From positions 32,477-96,476 of the forward strand of contig NZ_JADMJL010000009.1 of NCBI RefSeq assembly GCF_018780585.1: DNA of 64,000 nt. Reading direction: 5' to 3'. This stretch comes from Methyloversatilis discipulorum. GTDB taxonomy: Bacteria > Pseudomonadota > Gammaproteobacteria > Burkholderiales > Rhodocyclaceae. Positions 56,296-64,000 of this stretch are shown here, in pieces; position 1 is the first letter of the stretch, and every line of letters starts with the position of its first letter. A program made the translations under genes and the position numbers. The notes under the pieces were generated by a model, which did no database searches, was not told the DNA's origin, and worked only from the letters and a program-made list of their open reading frames with translations.

Positions 56296-57068
56296 AGCAC
56301 GTTCAGTCGCGCGACAACGCGCAGTTCAAGCACTTGCGCAAGCTCGCGACCTCGTCGCGCGCGCGGCGCGAGGCGGCGGAAACGCTGATCGACGGCATGC
56401 ACCTGTTCCGCAGCGCGCTCGACGCCGGTGTGCGCCCCAAGCTCGCCGTCGTCGCCGAGCGCGCGCTCGACCACGTCGAAGTCAAGGATGCGTTGGCGGA
56501 GCAGGGTGAGGCCGTGCTGCTGCTCGCCGACCCGCTGTTCGACGAACTGAGCCCGACCGACACGCCGACCGGCCTGCTCGGACTGATCGACATCCCGGCC
56601 GAGGCGGAGGCGCCGATCACCGGCGACTGTCTGGTGCTCGACGCGGTGCAGGACACCGGCAATCTCGGTACGCTGCTGCGCGCCGCCTGGGCCACCGGCG
56701 TGTGCGACGTGCTGCTGACCACCGGCTGCGCCCAGGCCTGGAGCCCCAGAGTGCTGCGCGCCGGGCAGGGCGCGCATTTCGGTCTGCGCATCCGCGAGCA
56801 CTGCGATGTGGCGGCGGTGCTCAAGACTTACCCGGGCCGCATCGTCGCCACCCGACTCGACGCGCGTACCTCGCTGTATGCGCTGGACCTGCGCGGCCCG
56901 GTCGCCTGGCTTTTCGGCAACGAAGGCGCCGGCCTGTCGCCAGCCGTCAGCGCGCTGGCGACCGACCCGGCCATCATCCCGATGCCCGGTGCGGCCGAAT
57001 CGCTGAATGTCGCGATGGCGGCCACGGTCTGTCTGTTCGAGCAGGTAAGGCAGCGCCTCCGGGCCTGA
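56292..57068 (+). CDS. SpoU/TrmH-family RNA methyltransferase
   Basis: This SPOUT methyltransferase has 258 residues. It has an N-terminal substrate-binding domain (RDNAQFKHLRKLATSSR) and the three knot motifs LDAVQDTGNLGTLLRAA, WLFGNEGAGLS and IPMPGAAESLNVAMA. It probably 2'-O-methylates rRNA or tRNA; the target cannot be told from sequence. In relatives this gene often follows rnhB. Its TGA abuts the stop of the converging regulator, forming TGATCA. Confidence 0.9.
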   Translation: MKHVQSRDNAQFKHLRKLATSSRARREAAETLIDGMHLFRSALDAGVRPKLAVVAERALDHVEVKDALAEQGEAVLLLADPLFDELSPTDTPTGLLGLIDIPAEAEAPITGDCLVLDAVQDTGNLGTLLRAAWATGVCDVLLTTGCAQAWSPRVLRAGQGAHFGLRIREHCDVAAVLKTYPGRIVATRLDARTSLYALDLRGPVAWLFGNEGAGLSPAVSALATDPAIIPMPGAAESLNVAMAATVCLFEQVRQRLRA

Positions 57069-57755
57069 TCAGGCGGCCGGTGCTTCGCCGGCCACGTCCG
57101 GCCGTGCCGCCCACGGCACCAGGCCGGCGGCGGTGGCCAGGCGCACCAGTTCGACGTCGCTGCGCACGTCGAGCTTCTGGCGGATTTCGCTCATCCGGTT
57201 GGAAATGGTCTTCGGGCTCAGCTTCAGTGCGTCGGCGATTTCGTCCACGGTCATGCCGGCCAGCAGCAGGCGGCAGATTTCGAACTCGCGCGGTGTCAGC
57301 ACGTCCAGCCGCTTCTCGTCCGGCATCACGTTGTCCAGTGCCAGCTGTTCGGCCACGCGCGGGCTCAGCGTGCGCCGGCCCTGGGCGGCGGCGATGACGG
57401 CCTGCACCAGCGCTTCCGGTTCGGTGTCCTTGGTCAGGAAGCCGATGGCGCCGGCTTCCAGTGCCTGGCGGGCGAAGGCCGGCTGGGCGTGCATCGAGAA
57501 CATGAGCACGCGCGCACGGCCGTCGAGCGCCAGCATCCGGCGCGCCGCCTCGATGCCGCTGGCGCCGGGAAGCGATATGTCCATCACCACGACGTCCGGC
57601 TTCATCAGCCTGAACAGCTGGTAGGCCTCGTCGGAGCTGCCCGCTTCGCCGACCACTTCCATCATGCGGTTGTGTTCGAGGAAGCGGCGGTAGCCGGCGC
57701 GCACAACGGCGTGGTCGTCGACGAGCAGAACGCGGATGGGAGTGTTCGGAGCCAT
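57069..57755 (-). CDS. NarL/LuxR-type response regulator
   Basis: The 228-residue regulator has a receiver domain (DDHAVVRAGYRRFLEHN, phosphoacceptor Asp59 in VVMDISLPG, Lys109 in FLTKD) and a C-terminal LuxR helix-turn-helix (about 158-212, LTPREFEICRLLLAGMTVDE and SPKTISNRMSEI). It starts one base after the stop of the kinase gene upstream, its obvious partner. The acidic linker and family resemble UvrY/GacA-like regulators, but no specific target can be named. Confidence 0.93.
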   Translation of the reverse strand: MAPNTPIRVLLVDDHAVVRAGYRRFLEHNRMMEVVGEAGSSDEAYQLFRLMKPDVVVMDISLPGASGIEAARRMLALDGRARVLMFSMHAQPAFARQALEAGAIGFLTKDTEPEALVQAVIAAAQGRRTLSPRVAEQLALDNVMPDEKRLDVLTPREFEICRLLLAGMTVDEIADALKLSPKTISNRMSEIRQKLDVRSDVELVRLATAAGLVPWAARPDVAGEAPAA

Positions 57756-57756
57756 G

Positions 57757-59109
57757 TCAGTGTTCCTGTACCGAGGTTTTCAGGGGCAGCCAGGCAGTGA
57801 CTTCCCAGCCGCCGCGCGAACGCGGACCGGCCTGGCAGTCACCGCCCAGTGCGAGCGCGCGTTCGCGCATGCCGACCAGACCGAAGCCGCTCTCGGGTGC
57901 GACGTAGGGCGTCGGTTCGCCGTCGTCGGTCACCCGCAGCGATACGCGGCCGAGCCTTGTGTCGATATCCAGATGGACATCGATCCGGGTGCACCGTGCG
58001 TGCTTGGCCGTATTGGTGAGGCACTCCTGCACGATGCGGTAGAGCGTGATGTCGTGCATGGACGACAGCTGACCGAGGTCCTCGTCGAGATGGAACACCA
58101 CCTCGACCTTGTCGGCGCCACGGCTGCGCTGGGTACCCAGTTCGGCCAGCGCGTGGCGCAGGCCCAGTTCCTCGATGTCCGGCGGGCGCAGGTGTTCGAG
58201 CAGGTTGCGCACCAGACGCAACAGATGGCCCACCTGTTCCGACATCCAGCGCGCCGCTTCGCGGTGCTCGGCCAGCTCGGGGCGACCTTCACAGGCGTCG
58301 GCCAGCAGGCGGGCGTGCGGGTGGATGGCCACCAGATAGGGGCTCAGTTCGTCGTGCAGATCGCGCGCCAGCGACTGGCGGATTTCCTCTTCGTGCGTGA
58401 TCAGCTTGCGCAGCAGGCGAGCGCGCTCGCTCACGGCGGCCTCCAGCGTGGCCGCCATGCTGTTGAAGGAATCGGACAGCGGCGCCAGATCGCCCGGGCC
58501 GACGTTGTCGAGCCGGGCGTCGAGCCGGCCTTCGCCGATTGCCGACAGCGCCCGCATGACGCTGCCCAGCGGCTGCAGCGCACGGCCGACCGCCCAATAC
58601 ACCATGAAGCAGGCGATCAGCCCGATCGCCAGCACCATGCTGGTCTGCTTGATGTAGTCGTCCCAGATCTCGCGCAGCTCGTCGTCGGCATTCGGCACCA
58701 GCAGGTAGTAGCCGACCACCCGCTCACCGACGCGGATGTCCTTGCGCAGCGGCGGCAGGTTGCGCAGGCGCTCGCCCATCCAGTTCAGCGCGGCCGGCGC
58801 CTCGATCGGCGGCGCGTCGCGCGAACTCAGTATGGTGCGGCCATCCAGTGCGTGCACCTCGACGGTGAGGTGGCGCAGCGTGCGCAGCTCATGCGTGAGA
58901 TCGATGTGCGCGAGCAGCGACTCGGTGGACATGCCGGGCGGTGCCGGCGTCAGCACACTGGGCAGCAGCGCGTGCGCAAGACGCGCCACCGAATCGATCT
59001 CGGTCACCGCATCGTCGTGGGCGTCGTAGAGCCTGCGCCCGCTGTCGGCAATCACCAGCAGGGTCATCAGCGAGGCGATGATCAGGGTGAGTCTGAAACG
59101 CAGACTCAT
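57757..59109 (-). CDS. LiaS/NarX-type sensor histidine kinase
   Basis: This membrane sensor kinase has 450 residues. It has two transmembrane helices (about 6-24 and 156-174) around a 130-residue periplasmic domain without a recognised fold, a HAMP domain (176-228), HisKA_3 with His252 in RDLHDELSPYL and a HATPase domain ending GFGLVGMRERALALGG. The ATG at 59109 was chosen; the frame stays open for another 246 codons upstream through the EF-hand genes on the other strand, without homology. It is divergent from the EF-hand genes, which are candidate targets or accessory sensors. Confidence 0.92.
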   Translation of the reverse strand: MSLRFRLTLIIASLMTLLVIADSGRRLYDAHDDAVTEIDSVARLAHALLPSVLTPAPPGMSTESLLAHIDLTHELRTLRHLTVEVHALDGRTILSSRDAPPIEAPAALNWMGERLRNLPPLRKDIRVGERVVGYYLLVPNADDELREIWDDYIKQTSMVLAIGLIACFMVYWAVGRALQPLGSVMRALSAIGEGRLDARLDNVGPGDLAPLSDSFNSMAATLEAAVSERARLLRKLITHEEEIRQSLARDLHDELSPYLVAIHPHARLLADACEGRPELAEHREAARWMSEQVGHLLRLVRNLLEHLRPPDIEELGLRHALAELGTQRSRGADKVEVVFHLDEDLGQLSSMHDITLYRIVQECLTNTAKHARCTRIDVHLDIDTRLGRVSLRVTDDGEPTPYVAPESGFGLVGMRERALALGGDCQAGPRSRGGWEVTAWLPLKTSVQEH

Positions 59110-59266
59110 GCAGGCATTTCCGGAAGTTGCGTGACCGGGCATCGTAATGCGAAGGCTGTCGGGAAATCCTCCCGCGCATCGCGCGCCGCCATCCGTGGCG
59201 CGGGACGGCATCCCGCCTGGTGCGATTGGATTTCCCTGCCGCGGGCGGGCGTGACTCACGGATATT

Positions 59267-59286
59267 GAACGGCGCTGTCGCCGTTC
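59267..59286 (+). other. Hairpin in the leader of EF-hand gene 1
   Basis: GAACGGCG and CGCCGTTC form a perfect 8-bp stem with a CTGT loop, 14 bases before the GAGGAGA ribosome-binding site. GTGAC (59251-59255) and GTCAC (59296-59300) can extend the fold around it. Confidence 0.5.
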
Positions 59287-59313
59287 GAGCGGCACGTCAC
59301 CGAGGAGAAAGCC

Positions 59314-59508
59314 ATGAAGAAAACTGCCCTGATCTGCACGCTGGCTCTGTTCGCCACGCCGGTTCTTGCCGCCGATGCGAAGAAGCCGTCGTCGGACAAA
59401 CCCGAACTGGCCCGCGACTGGGTCGAGATGGACGCCAACAAGGATGGCTACATCACGCCCGACGAAATGGTCGCCTGGGAGAAGAAGCGCGCCGACGCGA
59501 AGAAGTGA
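59314..59508 (+). CDS. Exported EF-hand miniprotein 1
   Basis: This 64-residue protein has a signal peptide (about 1-19, ending TPVLA) and one EF-hand loop, DANKDGYITPDE, in RDWVEMDANKDGYITPDEMV. The mature form of about 45 residues should bind one Ca2+, or pair with a second hand, in the periplasm. GAGGAGA precedes the ATG. It is a paralogue of the next gene (signal, KPELARDWV core and lysine-rich tail alike). Its own terminator follows. The role is unknown. Confidence 0.85.
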   Translation: MKKTALICTLALFATPVLAADAKKPSSDKPELARDWVEMDANKDGYITPDEMVAWEKKRADAKK

Positions 59509-59514
59509 GCGGAC

Positions 59515-59546
59515 GGTGCCGGCCGCCGTCCGGCACCTGCTTTTTT
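59515..59546 (+). terminator. Terminator after EF-hand gene 1
   Basis: The stem GGTGCCGG/CCGGCACC has a seven-base loop and is followed by TGCTTTTTT. It separates the two paralogues into distinct transcripts unless readthrough occurs. Confidence 0.92.
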
Positions 59547-59579
59547 CAAAATTTTTCCAAGCGCAAAAACACGTAAGAG

Positions 59580-59684
59580 CCTGTCGTCGAAAGGAACTGC
59601 GAGGCGTGGTCCTGCCTCTATGCGGGGCATTCGATTTGCGTGCTAAGTATTGCCGCATCGATGCACCCCACAACCGACGACAGG
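59580..59684 (+). promoter_or_regulatory. Structured leader of EF-hand gene 2 with a stem over the ribosome-binding site
   Basis: CCTGTCGTCG (59580-59589) is perfectly complementary to CGACGACAGG (59675-59684). The second arm runs into the AGGAG ribosome-binding site (59682-59686) of the downstream gene. Inner pairings, GAGGC/GCCTC near 59600-59617 and GGGGCAT-CGAT with ATCGATG-CCCC, make a compact branched fold possible. It could be a cis-regulatory RNA; a short inverted-repeat element of about 105 bp is the alternative. Confidence 0.5.
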
Positions 59685-59692
59685 AGATGGCA

Positions 59693-59881
59693 ATGAAGAA
59701 GTTCAGTCTTGTTTTTGCAGCCTGCGCCGTGATGAGCGCCGGCGCCCATGCCGCCGACGCGAAGGCCGACAAACCCGAGCTGGCGCGCGACTGGGTGGCG
59801 ATGGACGTCGACAAGGACGGCCACATCACGCCGGACGAAATGCTCAATTACGAGAAGAAGAAGGCTGCGCAGAAGAAGTGA
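59693..59881 (+). CDS. Exported EF-hand miniprotein 2
   Basis: This 62-residue paralogue of the preceding gene has a signal peptide (about 1-20, ending AGAHA) and the EF-hand loop DVDKDGHITPDE inside LARDWVAMDVDKDGHITPDE. A Lys-rich tail ends the protein. The ATG at 59693 was chosen because AGGAG lies six bases upstream; the ATG at 59687 overlaps that site. The leader is strongly structured. Tandem duplication with a conserved core suggests a selected role in Ca2+ binding at the envelope. Confidence 0.85.
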   Translation: MKKFSLVFAACAVMSAGAHAADAKADKPELARDWVAMDVDKDGHITPDEMLNYEKKKAAQKK

Positions 59882-59884
59882 GGG

Positions 59885-59949
59885 CCGGGGCTGGATGAGC
59901 CCCGGATCCTTCGTACCGACGGGAGCCGCAGTGCGGCTCCCGTTCTTTT
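59885..59949 (+). terminator. Hairpin and terminator after EF-hand gene 2
   Basis: CCGGGGCT/AGCCCCGG (59885-59905) is followed by an 11-bp stem ACGGGAGCCGC/GCGGCTCCCGT with an AGT loop and TCTTTT (59919-59949). The second is a strong intrinsic terminator. Confidence 0.9.
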
Positions 59950-59999
59950 GTGCGCGTCCGGTACGCCACGCCGACGCCGAGGCCGCCTACACTGCGGCC

Positions 60000-60926
60000 A
60001 TGGACTGCGTACTGATTTCCCATCCCGACTGTCTGGAACACCGTCCGGGCGACCGTCACCCCGAATCGCCGGCGCGTCTGCAGACCGTACTCGCTGAACT
60101 CGAGCGCTCCGGCGTCACGCGCAAGTGGCAGCGCGTCGAGGCCCCTCTGGTCACCCGCGCCCAGCTCGAACGCGTGCACAACGCCGCCTATCTCGACGAG
60201 GTCGAGCGGGTGGCGCCGAAAACCGGCTCCTACCGGCTGGAGAGCGACACCGTGATGTCGCCCGGCTCGCTCGCCGCCGCGTCGCGCGCCGCTGGCGCCG
60301 TCGTGCAGGGCGTCGATCTGGTCATGAGCGGGCGAGCGAAGGCGGTCTTCTGCGCGACGCGCCCGCCCGGCCACCACGCGAAGCCGGGCGACGCGATGGG
60401 CTTCTGCATTTACGGCAACGTCGCCGTCGGCGCCGCGCACGCGCTGGCGACGCACGGCATCGAGCGCGTCGCCATCGCAGATTTCGACGTGCATCGCGGC
60501 AACGGCACCGAACTGATGTTCAGACGCGAGCCGCGCGTGCTGATGGCCGACAGCTTCCAACATCCCTATTACCCGCGCGGCGAGTTTCCCGAGCGCGCCG
60601 GCTACATCCCGCTACGCATGGCGGCGGGCGAGGGCTCGGACGCCTTCCGCCGGCACTGGAAAGAGGTCGCCCTGCCGAAGCTGCGCGCCTTCCGGCCGCA
60701 GCTGGTGCTGATCTCTGCCGGCTTCGACGCGCTGCGCGACGACCCGTTGGCCAATATCGAACTCGAAGCCGCCGACTACCGCTGGATCACGCACGAACTG
60801 CGCGACATCGCCGAGGCGTCGGCGCAGGGGCGCATCGTGTCTACGCTGGAGGGCGGCTACGGTCTGCCGGCCATCGGCCCGGCGGTGGCCGCTCACCTGA
60901 TGGCGCTCGGCGACTGCAGCGTCTAG
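60000..60926 (+). CDS. Histone deacetylase-family amidohydrolase (acetylpolyamine deacetylase-like)
   Basis: This zinc amidohydrolase of 308 residues probably deacetylates acetylpolyamines or another small acetylamide. Family motifs are HPESPARL, ATRPPGHHAKPGDAMGFC (catalytic His pair), ADFDVHRGNGT (zinc ligands) and SAGFDALRDDPL. The ATG at 60000 gives the family N-terminus. TACACT at 59988-59993 would, as a -10, start transcription at about the ATG, and no Shine-Dalgarno exists, so the mRNA may be leaderless. Confidence 0.92.
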   Translation: MDCVLISHPDCLEHRPGDRHPESPARLQTVLAELERSGVTRKWQRVEAPLVTRAQLERVHNAAYLDEVERVAPKTGSYRLESDTVMSPGSLAAASRAAGAVVQGVDLVMSGRAKAVFCATRPPGHHAKPGDAMGFCIYGNVAVGAAHALATHGIERVAIADFDVHRGNGTELMFRREPRVLMADSFQHPYYPRGEFPERAGYIPLRMAAGEGSDAFRRHWKEVALPKLRAFRPQLVLISAGFDALRDDPLANIELEAADYRWITHELRDIAEASAQGRIVSTLEGGYGLPAIGPAVAAHLMALGDCSV

Positions 60927-60957
60927 ACTGCGCCGGCATTCACTGCGGACTTTCAAT

Positions 60958-61416
60958 ATGGATATTCAATGGTGGCACTGGCTGGTCGCCGGTCTTGCAC
61001 TGCTGGTGATCGAGCTGGCCGTGCCCGGCATGGTGGTGCTGTGGTTCGGCGTTGCCGCGATCGGCATCGGTCTGCTGCTGTGGGCGGTGCCCACACTGTC
61101 GCTGACGCTGCAGCTCGCCGTGTGGGCGGTGCTGTCCTGCGTGCTGGTTTTTGCGTGGTTCCGCGTCTTCCGCGCCGACCAGCACCGCACGCACTCCGGC
61201 ATGTCGGCCGGTGACGTGCTCGGCGAGGTGGGTCTGGTGGTGCACGAGATCACCCCCTTCGGTCGCGGTCAGGTGCGCTTCCAGAAGCCGCTGCTCGGCG
61301 CCGACGTATGGGACTGCATCGCCGACGACACGCTGCCGGTCGGCGAGCGGGTGAAGGTACTGTCGGTCGAGGGCTCGCTGCTCAAGGTCGGGCGCACGCA
61401 CATCAACAAAACCTGA
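60958..61416 (+). CDS. NfeD-like membrane protein (short form)
   Basis: This 152-residue protein has three transmembrane helices (about 5-75) followed by a C-terminal OB-fold domain (about 90-150, GEVGLVVHEITPFGRGQV). It is the short NfeD form without a protease domain, like E. coli YbbJ. It precedes an SPFH protein by 13 bp, the usual pairing in which NfeD and stomatin-like proteins form membrane microdomain complexes. Confidence 0.9.
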   Translation: MDIQWWHWLVAGLALLVIELAVPGMVVLWFGVAAIGIGLLLWAVPTLSLTLQLAVWAVLSCVLVFAWFRVFRADQHRTHSGMSAGDVLGEVGLVVHEITPFGRGQVRFQKPLLGADVWDCIADDTLPVGERVKVLSVEGSLLKVGRTHINKT

Positions 61417-61429
61417 GGGAGGATTGCCC

Positions 61430-62293
61430 ATGAGTTCCGGACTGATCGTCGTCATTGCATTGGTCGTATTCGTCGCTGTCACGCTGGCGAAGGGCCTGCG
61501 CGTGGTGCCGCAGGGCGAGGAGTGGGTGGTGCAGCGCATGGGCAAGTACCTGCGCACGCTGCTGCCCGGCCTCAACATCATCATTCCCTACCTCGACGAC
61601 GTCGCCTACAAGGTGGTGACCAAGGACATCATCCTCGACGTGCAGGAGCAGGAGGTGATCACCCGCGACAACGCGGTCATCCGCACCAATGCCGTGGCCT
61701 TCATCAAGGTTACCGACCCGGTCAAGGCGGTCTATGGCGTGACCGACTTTTCCGAGGCGATCCGCAACCTCATCATGACCACGCTGCGGTCCATCGTCGG
61801 CGAGATGGATCTGGACCAGGCGCTGTCCAGCCGCGACAAGATCAAGGTGAGGCTGCGCGAGAGCATCGCCGACGAGGCGATCGACTGGGGCCTGACCGTG
61901 AAGTCGGTCGAGATCCAGGACATCAATCCGTCTGACTCGATGCAGCGCGCGATGGAACAGCAGGCCAGCGCCGAGCGCGAGCGCAAGGCCATGGTGACGC
62001 GCTCCGAAGGTCAGAAACAGTCGATGATTCTCGAAGCCGAGGCGCGGCTGGAATCGGCCAAGCGCGACGCCACCGCCCAGGTCACGCTGGCGGAGGCGAG
62101 CGCCGAATCGATCCGTCGCGTCACCGCATCGCTCGGCGAGCAGCAGCTGCCGATGATGTATCTGCTCGGCGAGAAGTACATCGCCGCGCTGAACAAGCTG
62201 GGTGAATCGCCGAACGCCAAGGTGGTCGTGCTGCCGGCCGACCTGCAGGATGCCGTGGCCGGCATCTTCGCGCGTGCCGGCGGCAAGGGCTGA
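61430..62293 (+). CDS. SPFH/Band 7 (stomatin-like, QmcA-type) membrane protein
   Basis: This 287-residue protein has one N-terminal transmembrane helix (about 3-20), the PHB/SPFH domain (RVVPQGEEWVVQRMGKYL, VITRDNAVIRTNAVAFIKV) and an Ala/Glu/Arg coiled coil (about 180-235). QmcA-type proteins form large ring cages at the inner membrane linked to FtsH or membrane order. I chose the ATG at 61430 because GGGAGGA lies seven bases before it; an in-frame TTG at 61424 is too close. Confidence 0.92.
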   Translation: MSSGLIVVIALVVFVAVTLAKGLRVVPQGEEWVVQRMGKYLRTLLPGLNIIIPYLDDVAYKVVTKDIILDVQEQEVITRDNAVIRTNAVAFIKVTDPVKAVYGVTDFSEAIRNLIMTTLRSIVGEMDLDQALSSRDKIKVRLRESIADEAIDWGLTVKSVEIQDINPSDSMQRAMEQQASAERERKAMVTRSEGQKQSMILEAEARLESAKRDATAQVTLAEASAESIRRVTASLGEQQLPMMYLLGEKYIAALNKLGESPNAKVVVLPADLQDAVAGIFARAGGKG

Positions 62294-62421
62294 GCCTGCG
62301 CGTTCGATCCAGAACCTGCAGGAATCGTGACATGCCCGTCCCGCACGCGCGGGCCGGCACCTGATCGGCGAGAATCGGCCTGTAGGCGGCCTTGTCCGCT
62401 CCCGCACCCGAGACACTGAGA

Positions 62422-64000
62422 ATGAGCGACATCGAACGCGAATCCATGGAATTCGACCTGCTGGTCGTCGGCGCCGGCCCGGCCGGACTGGCGGCGGCGA
62501 TCCGCGCGAAGCAGCAGGCGGCACAGGCCGGCATCGAACTGTCGGTGTGCGTGATCGAGAAGGCGGCCGAGGTCGGCGCCCACATCCTGTCCGGCGCGGT
62601 GATGGACCCGCGCGCGCTGACCGAACTGCTGCCGGACTGGGCTTCGCAGGGCGCGCCGCTCGACACGCCGGTCACCGAAGACCGCATGCTCTTCCTGTCG
62701 GAAACCGGTGCGCGCGCGGTGCCGCACGCGCTGCTGCCGCAGAGCTTCCACAACGACGGCAACTACATCGTGCGCCTGGGCCACGTCGTCAAGTGGCTGG
62801 GCGAACAGGCGGAAGCGCTGGGCGTCGATGTGTTCGCCGGCTTCGCCGGCGCGCAGCTGCTGATCGAGGACGGCAAGGTCGCCGGCGTCATCACCGGCGA
62901 CATGGGCCTCACGCGCGACGGCGAGCAGGGGCCGAACTTCCAGCCGGGCATGGCGCTGCGCGCGAAATACACGCTGTTCGCCGAAGGCTGCCGCGGCCAC
63001 CTGGGCAAGGCGCTGGAACAGCGCTTCAATCTGCGCGAGGGCGTCGACCCGCAGACCTACGGCCTCGGTCTGAAGGAACTGTGGGAGGTGCCGGCGGCGC
63101 AGAGCCAGCCGGGCCTGGTCGTCCACACCGCCGGCTGGCCGGTGGATAACGCCACCTACGGCGGCGGCTTCATCTATCACCTGAAGGGCAATCTGGTCGC
63201 CATCGGCTACGTGGTCGGGCTCAACTACAGCAACCCGCACCTGTCGCCGTTCGAGGAATTCCAGCGCTACAAGACCCACCCGGCCATCCGCACCCACATC
63301 GAGGGCGGGCAGCGCCTGTCGTACGGCGCGCGGGCGATCACCGCCGGCGGTCTGCAGAGCCTGCCGAAACTGGTGTTCCCGGGCGGCGCGCTGATCGGCG
63401 ACGACGCCGGCTTCCTCAACGCCGCGCGCATCAAGGGCAGCCACGCCGCGATCAAGAGCGGCATGCTGGCCGCCGACGCCGCGGTCGACGCGATTGCCGC
63501 CGGGCGCGCGCAGGACGCGCTCGCCGCCTATCCGGAAAATTTCCGCATCAGCTGGCTGCGCGACGAGCTCTACCGCACGCGCAACTTCAAGCCCTACATG
63601 AAGAAAGGCCTGTGGCTGGGCGCCTTCCTGTACGGCGCCGAACAGCTGCTGTTCAAGGGCGCCGTGCCGTGGACGCTGCGCAACACCGCCGACCACACCT
63701 CACTGCAGCCGGCCGCCAGCTGTACGCCGATCGACTACCCGAAGCCGGATGGCGTGCTCACCTTCGACCGCCTGTCGTCGGTATTCCTGTCAAGCACCAA
63801 CCACGAAGAGGACCAGCCCTGTCATCTGCGGCTGGCCGACGTCGGCGTGGCCATCACGGTGAATCTCGCGGCCTACGACGCGCCCGAACAGCGCTACTGC
63901 CCGGCGGGTGTCTATGAAATCGTGCGGGAACAGGACGGCCCGCGTCTGCAGATCAACGCGCAGAACTGCGTGCACTGCAAGACCTGCGACATCAAGGACC
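62422..64000 (+). CDS. Electron transfer flavoprotein-ubiquinone oxidoreductase (3' end outside the window)
   Basis: ETF-QO passes electrons from ETF, reduced by acyl-CoA and other dehydrogenases, to ubiquinone. The FAD motif LVVGAGPAGLAAAIR opens the protein, followed by EKAAEVGAHILSGAV and GCRGHLGKAL; the visible part ends in the 4Fe-4S ligand segment NCVHCKTCDIKD. About 526 codons are present of the usual 540-560. The ATG is at 62422, 128 bp after the SPFH gene, probably with its own promoter. Confidence 0.95.
   Translation, partial: MSDIERESMEFDLLVVGAGPAGLAAAIRAKQQAAQAGIELSVCVIEKAAEVGAHILSGAVMDPRALTELLPDWASQGAPLDTPVTEDRMLFLSETGARAVPHALLPQSFHNDGNYIVRLGHVVKWLGEQAEALGVDVFAGFAGAQLLIEDGKVAGVITGDMGLTRDGEQGPNFQPGMALRAKYTLFAEGCRGHLGKALEQRFNLREGVDPQTYGLGLKELWEVPAAQSQPGLVVHTAGWPVDNATYGGGFIYHLKGNLVAIGYVVGLNYSNPHLSPFEEFQRYKTHPAIRTHIEGGQRLSYGARAITAGGLQSLPKLVFPGGALIGDDAGFLNAARIKGSHAAIKSGMLAADAAVDAIAAGRAQDALAAYPENFRISWLRDELYRTRNFKPYMKKGLWLGAFLYGAEQLLFKGAVPWTLRNTADHTSLQPAASCTPIDYPKPDGVLTFDRLSSVFLSSTNHEEDQPCHLRLADVGVAITVNLAAYDAPEQRYCPAGVYEIVREQDGPRLQINAQNCVHCKTCDIKD

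Noticed and set aside
59110..59847. Upstream extension of the LiaS-type kinase frame
   Set aside because: It crosses both EF-hand genes on the other strand and lacks homology; the ATG at 59109 gives a normal membrane helix.

Overview
The window is GC-rich chromosomal DNA, densely packed and free of phage or transposase genes. Gene content and order (smc-zipA-ligA; dapC-dapD-pilU-dapE-prmB; the rpsB-to-rnhB macro-operon; an inner-membrane FbpBC-type iron importer; type IV pilus retraction) point to a betaproteobacterium, probably of the Rhodocyclales/Nitrosomonadales side. That placement is inference from synteny and protein motifs; no rRNA or tRNA gene lies in the window.

Layout. 1-3.4 kb: the start of aat, then an Fe(III)-type ABC importer whose ATPase (minus) and fused permease (plus) are divergent around an intergenic region with FNR-like and Fur-like sites. 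3.4-3.65 kb: a first array of alternating REP hairpins. 3.66-12.5 kb (minus): the lysine/diaminopimelate genes dapC, dapD and dapE with pilU, prmB and a large PAS histidine kinase plus a CheY-like receiver; dapE-prmB-kinase are joined by ATGA start/stop overlaps. 12.5-15.7 kb: an EamA-type exporter, an unusual acetyltransferase-Rnk fusion, and an unrecognised alpha-rich protein. 16-24.8 kb: smc, zipA, ligA, galU, hpt and a DnaQ-fold exonuclease, closed by a bidirectional terminator. 24.8-28 kb: typA (minus), then a methylthioinosine/methylthioadenosine phosphorylase and def (plus). 28.1-28.35 kb: a second REP array with a ~128-bp tandem duplication. 28.4-34.5 kb (minus): a CHASE-PAS-GGDEF-EAL protein, glnD and map.

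34.6-48.9 kb (plus) is the classic envelope and translation macro-operon: rpsB, tsf, pyrH, frr, uppS, cdsA, dxr, rseP, bamA, skp, lpxD, fabZ, lpxA, lpxB, rnhB. It combines translation factors, isoprenoid and undecaprenyl carrier synthesis, phospholipid synthesis, lipid A synthesis and outer-membrane protein assembly, with mostly overlapping start and stop codons. Hairpins after rpsB and pyrH probably set the level of downstream expression.

48.9-55.8 kb looks like an accessory stress block: an ArsP-type permease with a thioredoxin-like partner, two coupled cupin genes, then arsR-arsI-arsC-acr3 behind a clear 26-bp dyad operator, then ahpC-ahpF. Together these would handle inorganic and organic arsenic and the peroxide stress that goes with it. 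55.8-57.1 kb holds a CopD-like membrane protein and a SpoU/TrmH RNA methylase. 57.1-59.1 kb is a NarL/LiaS-type two-component pair (minus). 59.3-59.9 kb holds twin exported EF-hand miniproteins, the second behind a leader whose 10-bp stem covers its ribosome-binding site. 60-64 kb: an acetylpolyamine/histone-deacetylase-like amidohydrolase, an NfeD-SPFH pair and the start of ETF-ubiquinone oxidoreductase, which is cut by the right edge.

The most interesting items are the GNAT-Rnk fusion, the EF-hand twins with the structured leader, the cupin pair facing arsR, the FNR/Fur-like divergent iron-transport promoter and the composite REP arrays. I see no CRISPR array, defence island, integrase or biosynthetic cluster.
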